A stretch of DNA of 46,793 nt from Cumulibacter manganitolerans. GTDB lineage: Bacteria > Actinomycetota > Actinomycetes > Mycobacteriales > Antricoccaceae. Where the stretch lies: assembly GCF_009602465.1 (NCBI RefSeq), contig NZ_WBKP01000027.1, positions 1 to 46,793 of the forward strand, given 5' to 3'. This document shows, in pieces, positions 25,447 through 33,162 of this stretch (positions are counted from its first letter, which is position 1; each line of letters opens with the position of its first letter). Position numbers and translations under genes: made by a program. The notes beneath the pieces are model-generated. The model was given only the letters and a program-made list of their open reading frames with translations. It was not told the origin of the DNA and searched no databases.

Positions 25447-26370
25447 CTAGATCGCCTCAGGCGTCACAGCCATCTCATCGGCCCGGGTGCGGCGCTCCCG
25501 ATGGGCGTTGTGCAGCGCGTCGACGGAGAACACGATCAGCGCCGCCCACACGATCGCGAACCCGGTCCAGCGGGCCGCGGACATCGGCTCGCCGAACACC
25601 ACCACGCCCAGCAGGAACTGCATCGTCGGGGTGATGTACTGCATCAGACCGAGGGTCGACAGCGGGATGGACTGCGCCGAGACCGCGAACAGCACGAGCG
25701 GGACGGCGGTGACGAGCCCCATCAGCACGATGAGCACGACGTGCAGCGCACCGTGGTGGCCGAACGTCGACGTGCCGGTGCTCATCAGGTACGCGAGGAA
25801 CGCGACCGACGCGGGGAGCAGGATCAGCGCCTCGACCATCAGCCCGGACAGCGGCGGGGTCGGGCTGATCTTCTTCAGCAGGCCGTAGACGCCGAAGGAG
25901 GCCGCGAGCGACAGGCCGAGCCACGGGAACTGCCCGACCTCGATGGTCAGCACGATGACGGCCACGGCGGCGATGGCGATCGCCGCCCACTGCAGCGGTC
26001 GCAGCCGCTCGGAGAAGAACCACACCCCGAGCAGCACGCTGACCAGCGGGTTGACGTAGTAGCCGAGAGACACCTCGACCGTGCGTCCGACGTTCACCCC
26101 GTAGATGAACATCCCCCAGTTCACGCCGATCGCGATCGACGCGGCGACCAGCACCAGGGCGGTCCGCCGGTCGCGGAAGGCGGCGAGCACCTCGTGCCAG
26201 CGCCGGATGACCAGCAGCACCAGCGCCACCCACACGACCGCCCACACGACGCGGTGCGCCAGCAGCTCGAACGGCGTGGAGGGCGCCAGCGACCGCCAGT
26301 ACAGCGGGAACAGCCCCCAGATGACCCAGGCCGCGAGGCCGGCGAGCAGCCCCCGCCGTTCCTCAGTCAT
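25447..26370 (-). CDS. rarD: RarD-type EamA-family transporter
   Basis: The 307-residue protein has about ten membrane helices and the RarD features WVIWGLFPLYWRSL, NWGMFIYGVN and SLGYYVNPL. It belongs to the drug/metabolite (EamA) superfamily. RarD proteins were named for chloramphenicol sensitivity, but the true substrate is unsettled. The start overlaps the end of the upstream PLP-enzyme gene by 8 bases, which suggests co-transcription. The pairing with an amino-acid enzyme hints at metabolite export but does not prove it. Confidence 0.88.
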   Translation of the reverse strand: MTEERRGLLAGLAAWVIWGLFPLYWRSLAPSTPFELLAHRVVWAVVWVALVLLVIRRWHEVLAAFRDRRTALVLVAASIAIGVNWGMFIYGVNVGRTVEVSLGYYVNPLVSVLLGVWFFSERLRPLQWAAIAIAAVAVIVLTIEVGQFPWLGLSLAASFGVYGLLKKISPTPPLSGLMVEALILLPASVAFLAYLMSTGTSTFGHHGALHVVLIVLMGLVTAVPLVLFAVSAQSIPLSTLGLMQYITPTMQFLLGVVVFGEPMSAARWTGFAIVWAALIVFSVDALHNAHRERRTRADEMAVTPEAI

Positions 26371-27469
26371 CCAGCGCGTCCAGCGCGGTGCGCAGGTCGG
26401 CCCAGATGTCCTCGACGTCCTCGATGCCGACGCTCACCCGGATCAGCCCGGTGAGCGTGCCCTCGTTCCAGCGGTTGCGCCGCTCGGCGGTGGTCTCGAC
26501 GCCGCCGAGGCTGGTGGCCATCACGACGAGCCGGGTGCCGGCGAGCACCCGGTCGGCGGCGTCCTCGCTCGCCACGCAGAACGACAGCATCGCGCCGTAC
26601 CCGCTCATCTGCCGCGTCGCGAGGTCGTGCCCCGGATCGTCGGGCAGGCCGGGGTAGCAGACCCGCGTCACGGCCGGATGCTGCGCGAGCCGCTCCGCGA
26701 GCACGCCGGCGGACGCCTCCGCCCGGTCCAGGCGCACCGCGAGGGTGCGCAGGCCGCGCAGCGCGAGAAAGCTCTCGAGTGCGCCCGGCACCGCGCCGTG
26801 CAGCTGCCGCCGGCGCGCGACCGGCGCCAGCGCGGCCTCGTCGCGCCCGACGACGACGCCCATCAGCAGGTCGGAGTGCCCGCCGATGTACTTGGTCGCC
26901 GAGTGCACGACGTACGTCGCGCCCAGCTCCAGCGGCCGCAGCCGCAGCGGCGTGGCGAACGTCGAGTCGACGACCATCGGGACGCCGTGCCGCTGTGCGA
27001 GCCGGCCCAGCTCCTCGACGTCGAGGACCTGGATCAGCGGGTTGCTGGGCGTCTCGATCCACAGCAGGTCCGCGCCCGGCAGCGCCGCCTCGACGGCCGC
27101 CGGATCGAGCGCGTCGACGCGCACGTCACGCAGCCGGCCGGCCTGCTGCAGGTCGCCGAGCAGCGACCGTACGCCGTGGTAGAGGTTGTCGGCGGTCAGC
27201 ACGGTGCCCCCGAGCGGCACGGTCTCCACGATCGCCGCCGCGGCCGCCATGCCGCTGGCGAAGGACAGCGCGGCGCCGCCCTCCAGCGCGCCGATCGCGA
27301 CCTCGAAGGCGTGGTGGGAGCCGGTGCCGAACCGCGCGTAGTCGGTGCCGCCCTCCCGGAACGTCGAGGCCAGCACCGGCGGCTGGTTCAGCGGCGCGCC
27401 CGGGCCCTCGGGGCGGCCGAGCGCGACGGCGCGGGTCTGCAGCGTCCAGTTCACGGAAGAGTCGGTCAC
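26363..27469 (-). CDS. Trans-sulfuration-family PLP enzyme (cystathionine gamma-synthase/lyase-like)
   Basis: The 368-residue protein is a Cys/Met-metabolism PLP enzyme: ASGMAAAAAI, IETPSNPL, VVDSTFATP and the PLP lysine Lys193 in HSATKYIGGHSD. It is shorter than MetY and fits cystathionine gamma-synthase or -lyase, though several related activities (methionine gamma-lyase, cysteine desulfhydrase) share the fold and cannot be separated here. It has an RarD transporter gene downstream (8-base overlap) and a ChoD-like oxidoreductase gene upstream. Confidence 0.82.
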   Translation of the reverse strand: MTDSSVNWTLQTRAVALGRPEGPGAPLNQPPVLASTFREGGTDYARFGTGSHHAFEVAIGALEGGAALSFASGMAAAAAIVETVPLGGTVLTADNLYHGVRSLLGDLQQAGRLRDVRVDALDPAAVEAALPGADLLWIETPSNPLIQVLDVEELGRLAQRHGVPMVVDSTFATPLRLRPLELGATYVVHSATKYIGGHSDLLMGVVVGRDEAALAPVARRRQLHGAVPGALESFLALRGLRTLAVRLDRAEASAGVLAERLAQHPAVTRVCYPGLPDDPGHDLATRQMSGYGAMLSFCVASEDAADRVLAGTRLVVMATSLGGVETTAERRNRWNEGTLTGLIRVSVGIEDVEDIWADLRTALDALDD

Positions 27470-27491
27470 CGGGCCACGATATTCCTCCGGC

Positions 27492-29207
27492 TCAGACGAT
27501 CGGCAGCCGCAGCGCCCCGACCGCGCCCTCCGGCACGACGGGGTGCCGCGGCGGCACCGGTGGCAGTGGGCGGTACGCCGAGCCGAGCGGTGGCCGGGTG
27601 TCGCGCTCGCCGTTGTTCGGCCACAGCGCGCACGCCCGCTCGGCCTGCGCGGTGATGGTCAGCGACGGGTTCACCCCGAGATTGGCCGACACGGTCGAGC
27701 CGTCCACGACGTGCAGGCCCGGGACGCCGTACGCGCGGTGGTATGGATCGACGACCCCCGTACGGGGCGAGTCGCCGATCACCGCCCCGCCCAGGAAGTG
27801 GGCGGTGAGCGGCCGTCCGAGGACCTCGCCCCAGTTGCCGCCGGCGTCGCCGCCCATCTTCCGGGCGAGGATCCGCGCGGCGGTGTTGCCCTCGGGGATC
27901 CAGTCGGGGTTGGGCTCGCCGTGCCCCTGGGTGGAGCGCAGCCGGAAGCGGCTGAAGCGGTCTCGCTCGCCGCGCACGGTGATCGAGTTGTCCAGGCTCT
28001 GCATGACCAGCGCGATGACGGTGCGCTGCGACCAGCCGCGACCGCGCAGCAGCCGGCCCGCGAGCCGCGGGTCGGCGGCGAGGGCGCGCAGGACCTTCCG
28101 GACCCGGCTCCCGGGTCCGCCGTCGGTGAGCGCGGTCTGCAGCAACCGCATCGCGTTGCTGCCCCGGCCGTATCGAACGGGTTCGATATGCGTGTGCTCG
28201 TTGGGGTGGATCGACGACGTGATCGCGACGCCCTCGGTGTAGTCCACGTCGTCGCCGCGGCTCGTGGCGCCCAGCAACGCCTCCGAGTTGGTGCGGGTGA
28301 GCTCGCCGAGCCGGTCGGAGAGCCCCGGCAGCAGGCCGTCGTGCTTCATCCGGTGCAGCAGCGACTGGGTGCCGTACGTGCCTGCGGCGAGGATCACCTC
28401 GCGGGCGGTGAGCCGGTGGACGGCGTCCGCCCGTCGGCCGGTGCGCACGACGTCCACCGCGAACCCGTCGCCGAGCGGCCGGATCGTCCTCACCGTGGAC
28501 ATGGGCAGCACTCGCGCCCCCGCCTTCTCGGCGAGGTGGAGGTAGTTCTTAACGAGGGTGTTCTTGGCGTTGTGCCGGCAGCCGGTCATGCACTCGCCGC
28601 AGTGCGTGCAGGCCCGGCGGGCCGGTCCGGCGCCGCCGAAGTAGGGATCGTCGGCCAGCTCGCCGGGCCCCACGCCGGGTCCGCCGAAGAACACTCCCAC
28701 CGGCGCCTGCTGGAAGGTGTCGCCGACGCCCAGCTCGTCGGCGACCTCCTTCATCCGCTCGTCGGCGGGGGTCATCCGCGCGTACCGCACCACCCCGAGC
28801 ATCCGCTTGGCCTGGTCGTAGTACGGCGCGAGCTCGGCCTTCCAATCGGTGATGTGCGCCCACTGCGGGTCGCGGTAGAACGCCTCGAGCGGCTCGTAGA
28901 GGGTGTTCGCGTAGACCAGCGACCCGCCGCCGACGCCCGCGCCGGCCAGGATCAGCACGTTGTCCAGCGCGTGGATCCGCTGGATGCCGTAGCAGCCGAG
29001 CCGGGGCGCCCACAGGAACCGGCGGGCCTGCCACGAGGTCTCGGCGTACGGCGAGGTGTCGGCGTCGCGCGCGTCGGCCGGGTCGTCGACGAACCGCTTG
29101 CCGGCCTCCAGGACGGCGACCCGGTAGCCCTTCTCGGTCAGCCGCAGGGCGCTGACGCTGCCGCCGAAGCCGGACCCGACCACCAGGACGTCGTAGTCGA
29201 CGATCAC
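27492..29207 (-). CDS. choD: GMC oxidoreductase, ChoD-like (putative cholesterol oxidase)
   Basis: The 571-residue flavoenzyme has the FAD-binding GSGFGGSVSALRL at the start, AGAGVGGGSLVYANTLY, and late segments close to mycobacterial ChoD (Rv3409c): PLTAHFLGGAVIGD and SANLGVNPSLTITAQAERA. It also has a ferredoxin-like cysteine cluster, Cys200/203/206/210 (CTHCGECMTGC), a feature shared with ChoD. Mycobacterial ChoD is annotated as cholesterol oxidase, but that activity has been disputed. The GTG start at 29207 follows the stop of ung with no gap (TAG then GTG), implying coupling. A general alcohol or sterol oxidoreductase role is a safe minimum. Confidence 0.82.
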   Translation of the reverse strand: MIVDYDVLVVGSGFGGSVSALRLTEKGYRVAVLEAGKRFVDDPADARDADTSPYAETSWQARRFLWAPRLGCYGIQRIHALDNVLILAGAGVGGGSLVYANTLYEPLEAFYRDPQWAHITDWKAELAPYYDQAKRMLGVVRYARMTPADERMKEVADELGVGDTFQQAPVGVFFGGPGVGPGELADDPYFGGAGPARRACTHCGECMTGCRHNAKNTLVKNYLHLAEKAGARVLPMSTVRTIRPLGDGFAVDVVRTGRRADAVHRLTAREVILAAGTYGTQSLLHRMKHDGLLPGLSDRLGELTRTNSEALLGATSRGDDVDYTEGVAITSSIHPNEHTHIEPVRYGRGSNAMRLLQTALTDGGPGSRVRKVLRALAADPRLAGRLLRGRGWSQRTVIALVMQSLDNSITVRGERDRFSRFRLRSTQGHGEPNPDWIPEGNTAARILARKMGGDAGGNWGEVLGRPLTAHFLGGAVIGDSPRTGVVDPYHRAYGVPGLHVVDGSTVSANLGVNPSLTITAQAERACALWPNNGERDTRPPLGSAYRPLPPVPPRHPVVPEGAVGALRLPIV

Positions 29208-29879
29208 CTACAGCCTCCAGTCGACGGGTTCGCCGCCCTGCTCGACGAGCAGCTCGTTGACGCGGCTGAACGGCCGGGAGCCGAAGAAGCCCCGGTCGGC
29301 GCTCATCGGCGACGGGTGCGCGGAGGCCACGACCGGGACGTCGCCGAGCCGCGGGGCCAGCGACTGCGCGTCGCGTCCCCACAGCAGCGCCACCAGCGGC
29401 CCGCCGCGCGCGACCAGCCCGTCGATGGCGGCATCGGTGACCGCCTCCCAGCCCTTGCCGCGGTGCGCGGCCGGCCGGCCCGGCTCCACGGTCAGGCAGC
29501 GGTTGAGCAGCAGCACGCCGTGCCGCTCCCACGGCGAGAGGTCCCCGTCGGCGGGCATCGCGTGGCCGAGGTCGGCGACGTACTCCCGGTAGATGTTCTG
29601 CAGCGAGCGGGGGATCGGACGGACATGCGGCTCGACGCTGAAGCTCAACCCGACCGCGTGGCCGGGCGTCGGGTACGGGTCCTGGCCGACGACGAGCACC
29701 TTGACGGCCGACAGCGGCTGCCCGAACGCCCGCAGGATCCGGTCGCCCGCGGGCAGGTACTGCCGCCCGGCGGCGACCTCGCCGCGCAGGAACTCCCCCA
29801 TCCGGGCGATGACCGGTTCCACCGGCGCCAGCACCGGCAGCCATTCCGGATGGACGAGCTCGGCGAGGGGCGTGGGCAT
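29208..29879 (-). CDS. ung: Uracil-DNA glycosylase, family 1
   Basis: The 223-residue protein has motif A as [17 protein letters not shown] and the DNA-intercalating motif [18 protein letters not shown]. These define family-1 UNG, which removes uracil from DNA and starts base-excision repair. The Pro after GQDPY, where most UNGs have His, is also found in mycobacterial Ung, so it is lineage-typical. The gene is directly upstream of, and abuts, the choD-like gene. The start ATG has no strong ribosome-binding site and the transcript may be nearly leaderless. Confidence 0.95.
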   Translation of the reverse strand: MPTPLAELVHPEWLPVLAPVEPVIARMGEFLRGEVAAGRQYLPAGDRILRAFGQPLSAVKVLVVGQDPYPTPGHAVGLSFSVEPHVRPIPRSLQNIYREYVADLGHAMPADGDLSPWERHGVLLLNRCLTVEPGRPAAHRGKGWEAVTDAAIDGLVARGGPLVALLWGRDAQSLAPRLGDVPVVASAHPSPMSADRGFFGSRPFSRVNELLVEQGGEPVDWRL

Positions 29880-29903
29880 GCTGGCAGGCTATAGGGTCAG
29901 GCC

Positions 29904-30800
29904 ATGCGCTTCAGTCTGTGGCTGCCGGCCGCCTTGCCCTGGGACGATCTGCACCGCCTCGCGGCGGACGCCGAACGGGCCGGATGGTCGGGCCTGTGGC
30001 TGGCCGACCACTTCATGCCGAACACCCCCGAGCCGAACGCCGAGCCGATGGGCGAGAGCCTCGCCCAGCTCGCCGCGCTCGCCGCCACGGTCCCGCGGGT
30101 GCGGATCGGGCCGCTGGTCGCCGCGAACACCTTCCGCCACCCGGCCGTGATGGCCAAGACCGCGACGCAGATCGACCTGATCAGCGGTGGGCGGTTCGTG
30201 CTGGGCCTCGGCGCCGGCTGGCAGGTCAACGAGCACGCGGCGTACGGCCTGGAGCTCGGCACCACGAAGGAGCGGCTGGCCTGGTTCCGGGAGGCGTGCG
30301 AGGTCATCACCTCGCTGCGCGACAACGAGCGGACGACGTTCGACGGCACCCACTACCGGCTGCGCGACGCCGCCCTGTCGCCGGCGCCGGCCGGGCGGCT
30401 CCCGCTGCTGATCGGGGCGAGCGGCGAGAAGGTGATGCCGAGGATCGTCGCGCAGTACGCCGACGAGTGGAACTGCTGGTCGACCCCGGACGTGTTCGCG
30501 CACAAGTCGGCGATCATGAGCGCGGCCTGCGAGGACCGCGAGCGCGACCCCGCCTCGCTGCACCGCTCGACCCAGGCGCTGGTGTTCCTCGGCGACGGCG
30601 GCGCAGAGAAGGCCGCCGAGGTGCGCGCCACCCGCCCGGCGATCGGCGGCACCCCCGACCAGCTGCGCGAGACGCTGGCCCAGTACGCCGACGCCGGGGT
30701 CGACGAGTTCATCCTGCCGACGTTCGGCCACCGCGATCCCGGCGAGATCGCCGAGTTCGCCGACCGTTTCCTGACCGAGGTGGCAGGGACGGCATCGTGA
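29904..30800 (+). CDS. LLM-class F420-dependent oxidoreductase
   Basis: The 298-residue protein has the hallmarks of F420-dependent luciferase-like enzymes: MRFSLWLPAALPW, GLWLADHFMPN, ISGGRFVLGLGAGWQVNEHAAYGL and LPLLIGASGEKVMPRIVAQYADEWN. The GLGAGW segment and the short length fit the F420 group better than the FMN-dependent luciferases, but cofactor choice is uncertain. It overlaps the following flavin reductase gene by 4 bases (GTGA), so it might instead use reduced flavin. The substrate is unknown. Confidence 0.87.
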   Translation: MRFSLWLPAALPWDDLHRLAADAERAGWSGLWLADHFMPNTPEPNAEPMGESLAQLAALAATVPRVRIGPLVAANTFRHPAVMAKTATQIDLISGGRFVLGLGAGWQVNEHAAYGLELGTTKERLAWFREACEVITSLRDNERTTFDGTHYRLRDAALSPAPAGRLPLLIGASGEKVMPRIVAQYADEWNCWSTPDVFAHKSAIMSAACEDRERDPASLHRSTQALVFLGDGGAEKAAEVRATRPAIGGTPDQLRETLAQYADAGVDEFILPTFGHRDPGEIAEFADRFLTEVAGTAS

Positions 30801-31294
30801 GCGAGATCGACCCCGACCTCTTCCGGGCGGTGCTCGGCAACTTCGCCAGCGGCGTCGCGGTCGTCACCGCCTCCGACGACGGCGTCCCGGTCGGGCTGAC
30901 GGCGCAGTCGTTCATGTCCCTGTCGCTGGACCCGCCGCTGGTGATGTTCTGCCCGAACCGGACGTCGACGTCCTGGCCGCGCATCCAGCACGCCAAGCAC
31001 TTCGCGGCGAACATCCTGGCCGAGGGCCAAGACGACCTGGGCCTGAAGTTCGCGCGCTCCGGCGGCGACAAGTTCGCCGGCGTGCCGTGGAGCCCCGGGC
31101 CGTCGGGCGCGCCACTGCTGGAGGGCGTGCTCGCGCACATCGACTGCACGATCGAGGCGGTGCATGCCGGCGGCGACCACCTGATCGTGGTGGGCCGGGT
31201 GCTGCACCTGGCGGCGGCGACCGAGCTCAAGCCGCTGGTCTACTTCCGCAGCAGCTTCGAGTCGCTGGCGGCCAGGCCGCCCGCGGCACCCTAG
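30797..31294 (+). CDS. Flavin reductase family protein
   Basis: The 165-residue protein resembles flavin reductase/HpaC-like domains: FASGVAVVTASDDGVPVGLTA, SLDPPLVMF and HFAANILAEGQ. Family members use NAD(P)H to reduce FMN or FAD for two-component monooxygenases. It starts with GTG inside a GTGA overlap with the LLM gene. This organisation suggests the pair forms a two-component system or that the LLM enzyme depends on reduced flavin. Some members of this fold bind flavin or F420 without known activity. Confidence 0.87.
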   Translation: MSEIDPDLFRAVLGNFASGVAVVTASDDGVPVGLTAQSFMSLSLDPPLVMFCPNRTSTSWPRIQHAKHFAANILAEGQDDLGLKFARSGGDKFAGVPWSPGPSGAPLLEGVLAHIDCTIEAVHAGGDHLIVVGRVLHLAAATELKPLVYFRSSFESLAARPPAAP

Positions 31295-31318
31295 CCGCCG
31301 GGCGCCCCGGTACGCCCC

Positions 31319-32107
31319 TCAGACCTGCTCGGCGACACCCTCGAAGCGCGGCGCCCGCTTCTCGGTGAAGGCGCGCACGCCCTCGCCCAGCTCCGGCCCG
31401 GCCAGCGCCTCGCTCATCAGGTCGTTGGAGTCGGCGAGCGCCGCCTCGAGGTCGCTGCTCCAGTGCGAGTAGACCTGGCGCTTCATGACCGCGATGGCCT
31501 TGGGCGACACGGTCGAGGCGACCTGCTCGGCGTACGCCAGCGCGTCGTCGAGGACGGCGCCCTCGTCGCTCACGTGGTTGACCAGCCCGATCCGGTGCGC
31601 CTCCTCGGCGGTGATGATCCGGCTGCTCATCAGCAGATCGAGCGCGTTGCTGGTGCCGACCACGCGCGGAAGCAGCCAGGAGACACCGTGCTCGGCGATC
31701 AGGCCGAGCTTCGCGAACGCGGTGGTGAACTTCGCCGACGGGGCCGCGAACCGGACGTCGAGCATCAGCGCCTCGACGAGACCGAGCCCCGCGCACGCGC
31801 CGTTGATCGCGCCGACGACGGGCTTGGGGATGCTCAGCGGGAAGGTCTTCTTGCGGCCCGTCGAGGGTGCCGCGCCGGACTCGCTGATGCCGCTGAGCCG
31901 CTGCATGTCCGCGCCCGCGCAGAACCCCTTGCCCGCGCCGGTGACGACGATCGCCTTCACCTCGGCATCGGCGGCACCCGCGGCGAGCGCGTCGAAGTAG
32001 GCGTTCTCCAGCCCGTCGGTCCACGCGTTGAGCCGGTCGGGCCGGTTCAGGGTGATCAGCAGTACCGCGCCTCGGCGCTCGCTCAGGACCGGGTTCTCGT
32101 CACTCAC
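31319..32107 (-). CDS. Enoyl-CoA hydratase/isomerase family protein
   Basis: The protein has 262 residues from the GTG at 32107, chosen because GGGAG lies upstream and VSDENPVL leads straight into the family. The crotonase fold shows GKGFCAGADMQRL (oxyanion-hole segment), SIPKPVVGAINGACAGLGL and GLIAEHGVSWLLPRVVG, which includes a conserved Glu in the PE/AExG position. Such enzymes hydrate or isomerise enoyl-CoA in fatty-acid or side-chain degradation. It is convergent with the flavin reductase gene and not in an operon with the OsmC gene. The specific substrate is unknown. Confidence 0.88.
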   Translation of the reverse strand: MSDENPVLSERRGAVLLITLNRPDRLNAWTDGLENAYFDALAAGAADAEVKAIVVTGAGKGFCAGADMQRLSGISESGAAPSTGRKKTFPLSIPKPVVGAINGACAGLGLVEALMLDVRFAAPSAKFTTAFAKLGLIAEHGVSWLLPRVVGTSNALDLLMSSRIITAEEAHRIGLVNHVSDEGAVLDDALAYAEQVASTVSPKAIAVMKRQVYSHWSSDLEAALADSNDLMSEALAGPELGEGVRAFTEKRAPRFEGVAEQV

Positions 32108-32211
32108 TGGTTGCGCTCCCTCATCGACTGGCCTTTCGGCCAACCTATTCCCCGGGAGCGCGGCGCGTCGATCGGGGTGCCGGCGCTAAGGAATCCCGGT
32201 GGGTACGCGAC

Positions 32212-32682
32212 CTACCGGTTCGAGGCCTGCTGATCGGTGATGACGTCGCTGATCGGGGTGCCGACCTCGACGGTGCGACCGACCGTGCACAGCTTCTCGC
32301 GGGAGCGGGCGACGATCTTCGGCACCATCGCGCGGGCCTCGTCACCGTCCGAGCCCTCGGGAAACTCGCCGTCGTAGGTGACGACGATGTCGGTGAGCCG
32401 GCTGCCGAGCTCGTCGCGCACCTTCGTCGCGCCGACTTCGATGCGCAGCGCGAGCGGCTCGGCCCGGCGCGAGACCAGGATGTCCAGGTCGACACCGGTA
32501 CACGCGCCGATCGCGGCCAGCAGCAGCTCGCCCGGCATGAAGTCCGCGTCGGAGCCGGAGCCGGTGGTGATCTGGCCACCCCGCTCGTTGGTCACCGTGA
32601 ACTTCGTGGGCGCGACCCGCTCCATGGTCACCGACCGAGCCCCCGCGTCCGACGGGGGCGCCTGGCGCGACTCGTCGCTCAC
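32212..32682 (-). CDS. OsmC-family peroxidase-like protein
   Basis: The 156-residue protein has the OsmC/Ohr fold features FMPGELLLAAIGACTG with one cysteine and REKLCTVGRTV with a second. These cysteines match the reactive pair that reduces peroxides. The GTG at 32682 overlaps the stop of the thioredoxin gene by 4 bases (GTGA), so the two are co-translated; thioredoxin could recycle the oxidised cysteines. The family also includes non-peroxidase YhfA-like members. Confidence 0.88.
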   Translation of the reverse strand: MSDESRQAPPSDAGARSVTMERVAPTKFTVTNERGGQITTGSGSDADFMPGELLLAAIGACTGVDLDILVSRRAEPLALRIEVGATKVRDELGSRLTDIVVTYDGEFPEGSDGDEARAMVPKIVARSREKLCTVGRTVEVGTPISDVITDQQASNR

Positions 32683-33047
32683 TTGCCGGTCTCCTGCTTG
32701 GCGATCTCGGCGCGGACCTCGTCCATGTCCAGGCCCTTGACGGCGTCCACCAGCCCGGCGAAGTCCTTCTCGCCCAGCGCGCCCGCCTGACGGAACACCA
32801 TGATGCCCTCGCGGAAGGCCATCAGGGTCGGGATCGAGGAGATCTGGGCGGCCGCGGCGATGGCCTGCTCCGCCTCGGTGTCGACCTTGCCGAACACGAC
32901 GTCCTCGTGCTGCGCGGACACCTTGTCGTACACCGGCGCAAACATCCGGCAGGGGCCGCACCAGGACGCCCAGAAGTCGACGAACACGATGTCGTTGTCC
33001 GTGACGGTCTTCTCGAAGCTCTCGGTGGTCAGGTTGGTGGTGCTCAT
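32679..33047 (-). CDS. trxA: Thioredoxin
   Basis: The 122-residue thioredoxin has the active site WCGPC in VDFWASWCGPCRMFAP and the cis-Pro segment SSIPTLMAF. It reduces protein disulfides. The ATG at 33047 is chosen because GGAGG lies 4 bases upstream and the protein starts as homologues do; the open frame above it is non-coding leader. Its stop overlaps the OsmC gene start, making a small redox operon. It diverges from the P450 fusion gene. The C-terminal extension of about 15 charged residues is longer than in E. coli TrxA. Confidence 0.93.
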   Translation of the reverse strand: MSTTNLTTESFEKTVTDNDIVFVDFWASWCGPCRMFAPVYDKVSAQHEDVVFGKVDTEAEQAIAAAAQISSIPTLMAFREGIMVFRQAGALGEKDFAGLVDAVKGLDMDEVRAEIAKQETGK

Positions 33048-33133
33048 CAGTCCTCCAGTAGTGGGTGTGCCGTGGTAACGCCTGCTCGCCCGCCAGCATT
33101 CCACGAGCTAGGTTTCTGATGAGCAATTCACTT

Positions 33134-33162
33134 CTGAGCGTTTGTTCAGTTAGTCTGGTCGC
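33134..33162 (+). promoter_or_regulatory. Palindromic operator and near-leaderless promoter of the P450 gene
   Basis: CTGAGCGTTTGTTCAG at 33134-33149 is a 16-bp near-palindrome (5 of 6 outer arm positions match), typical in form for TetR-family operators. It is followed by TTAGTCT, a possible -10, and the ATG comes 13 bases after the palindrome without a ribosome-binding site. The TetR gene at the end of the operon is the obvious candidate repressor. Confidence 0.55.
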
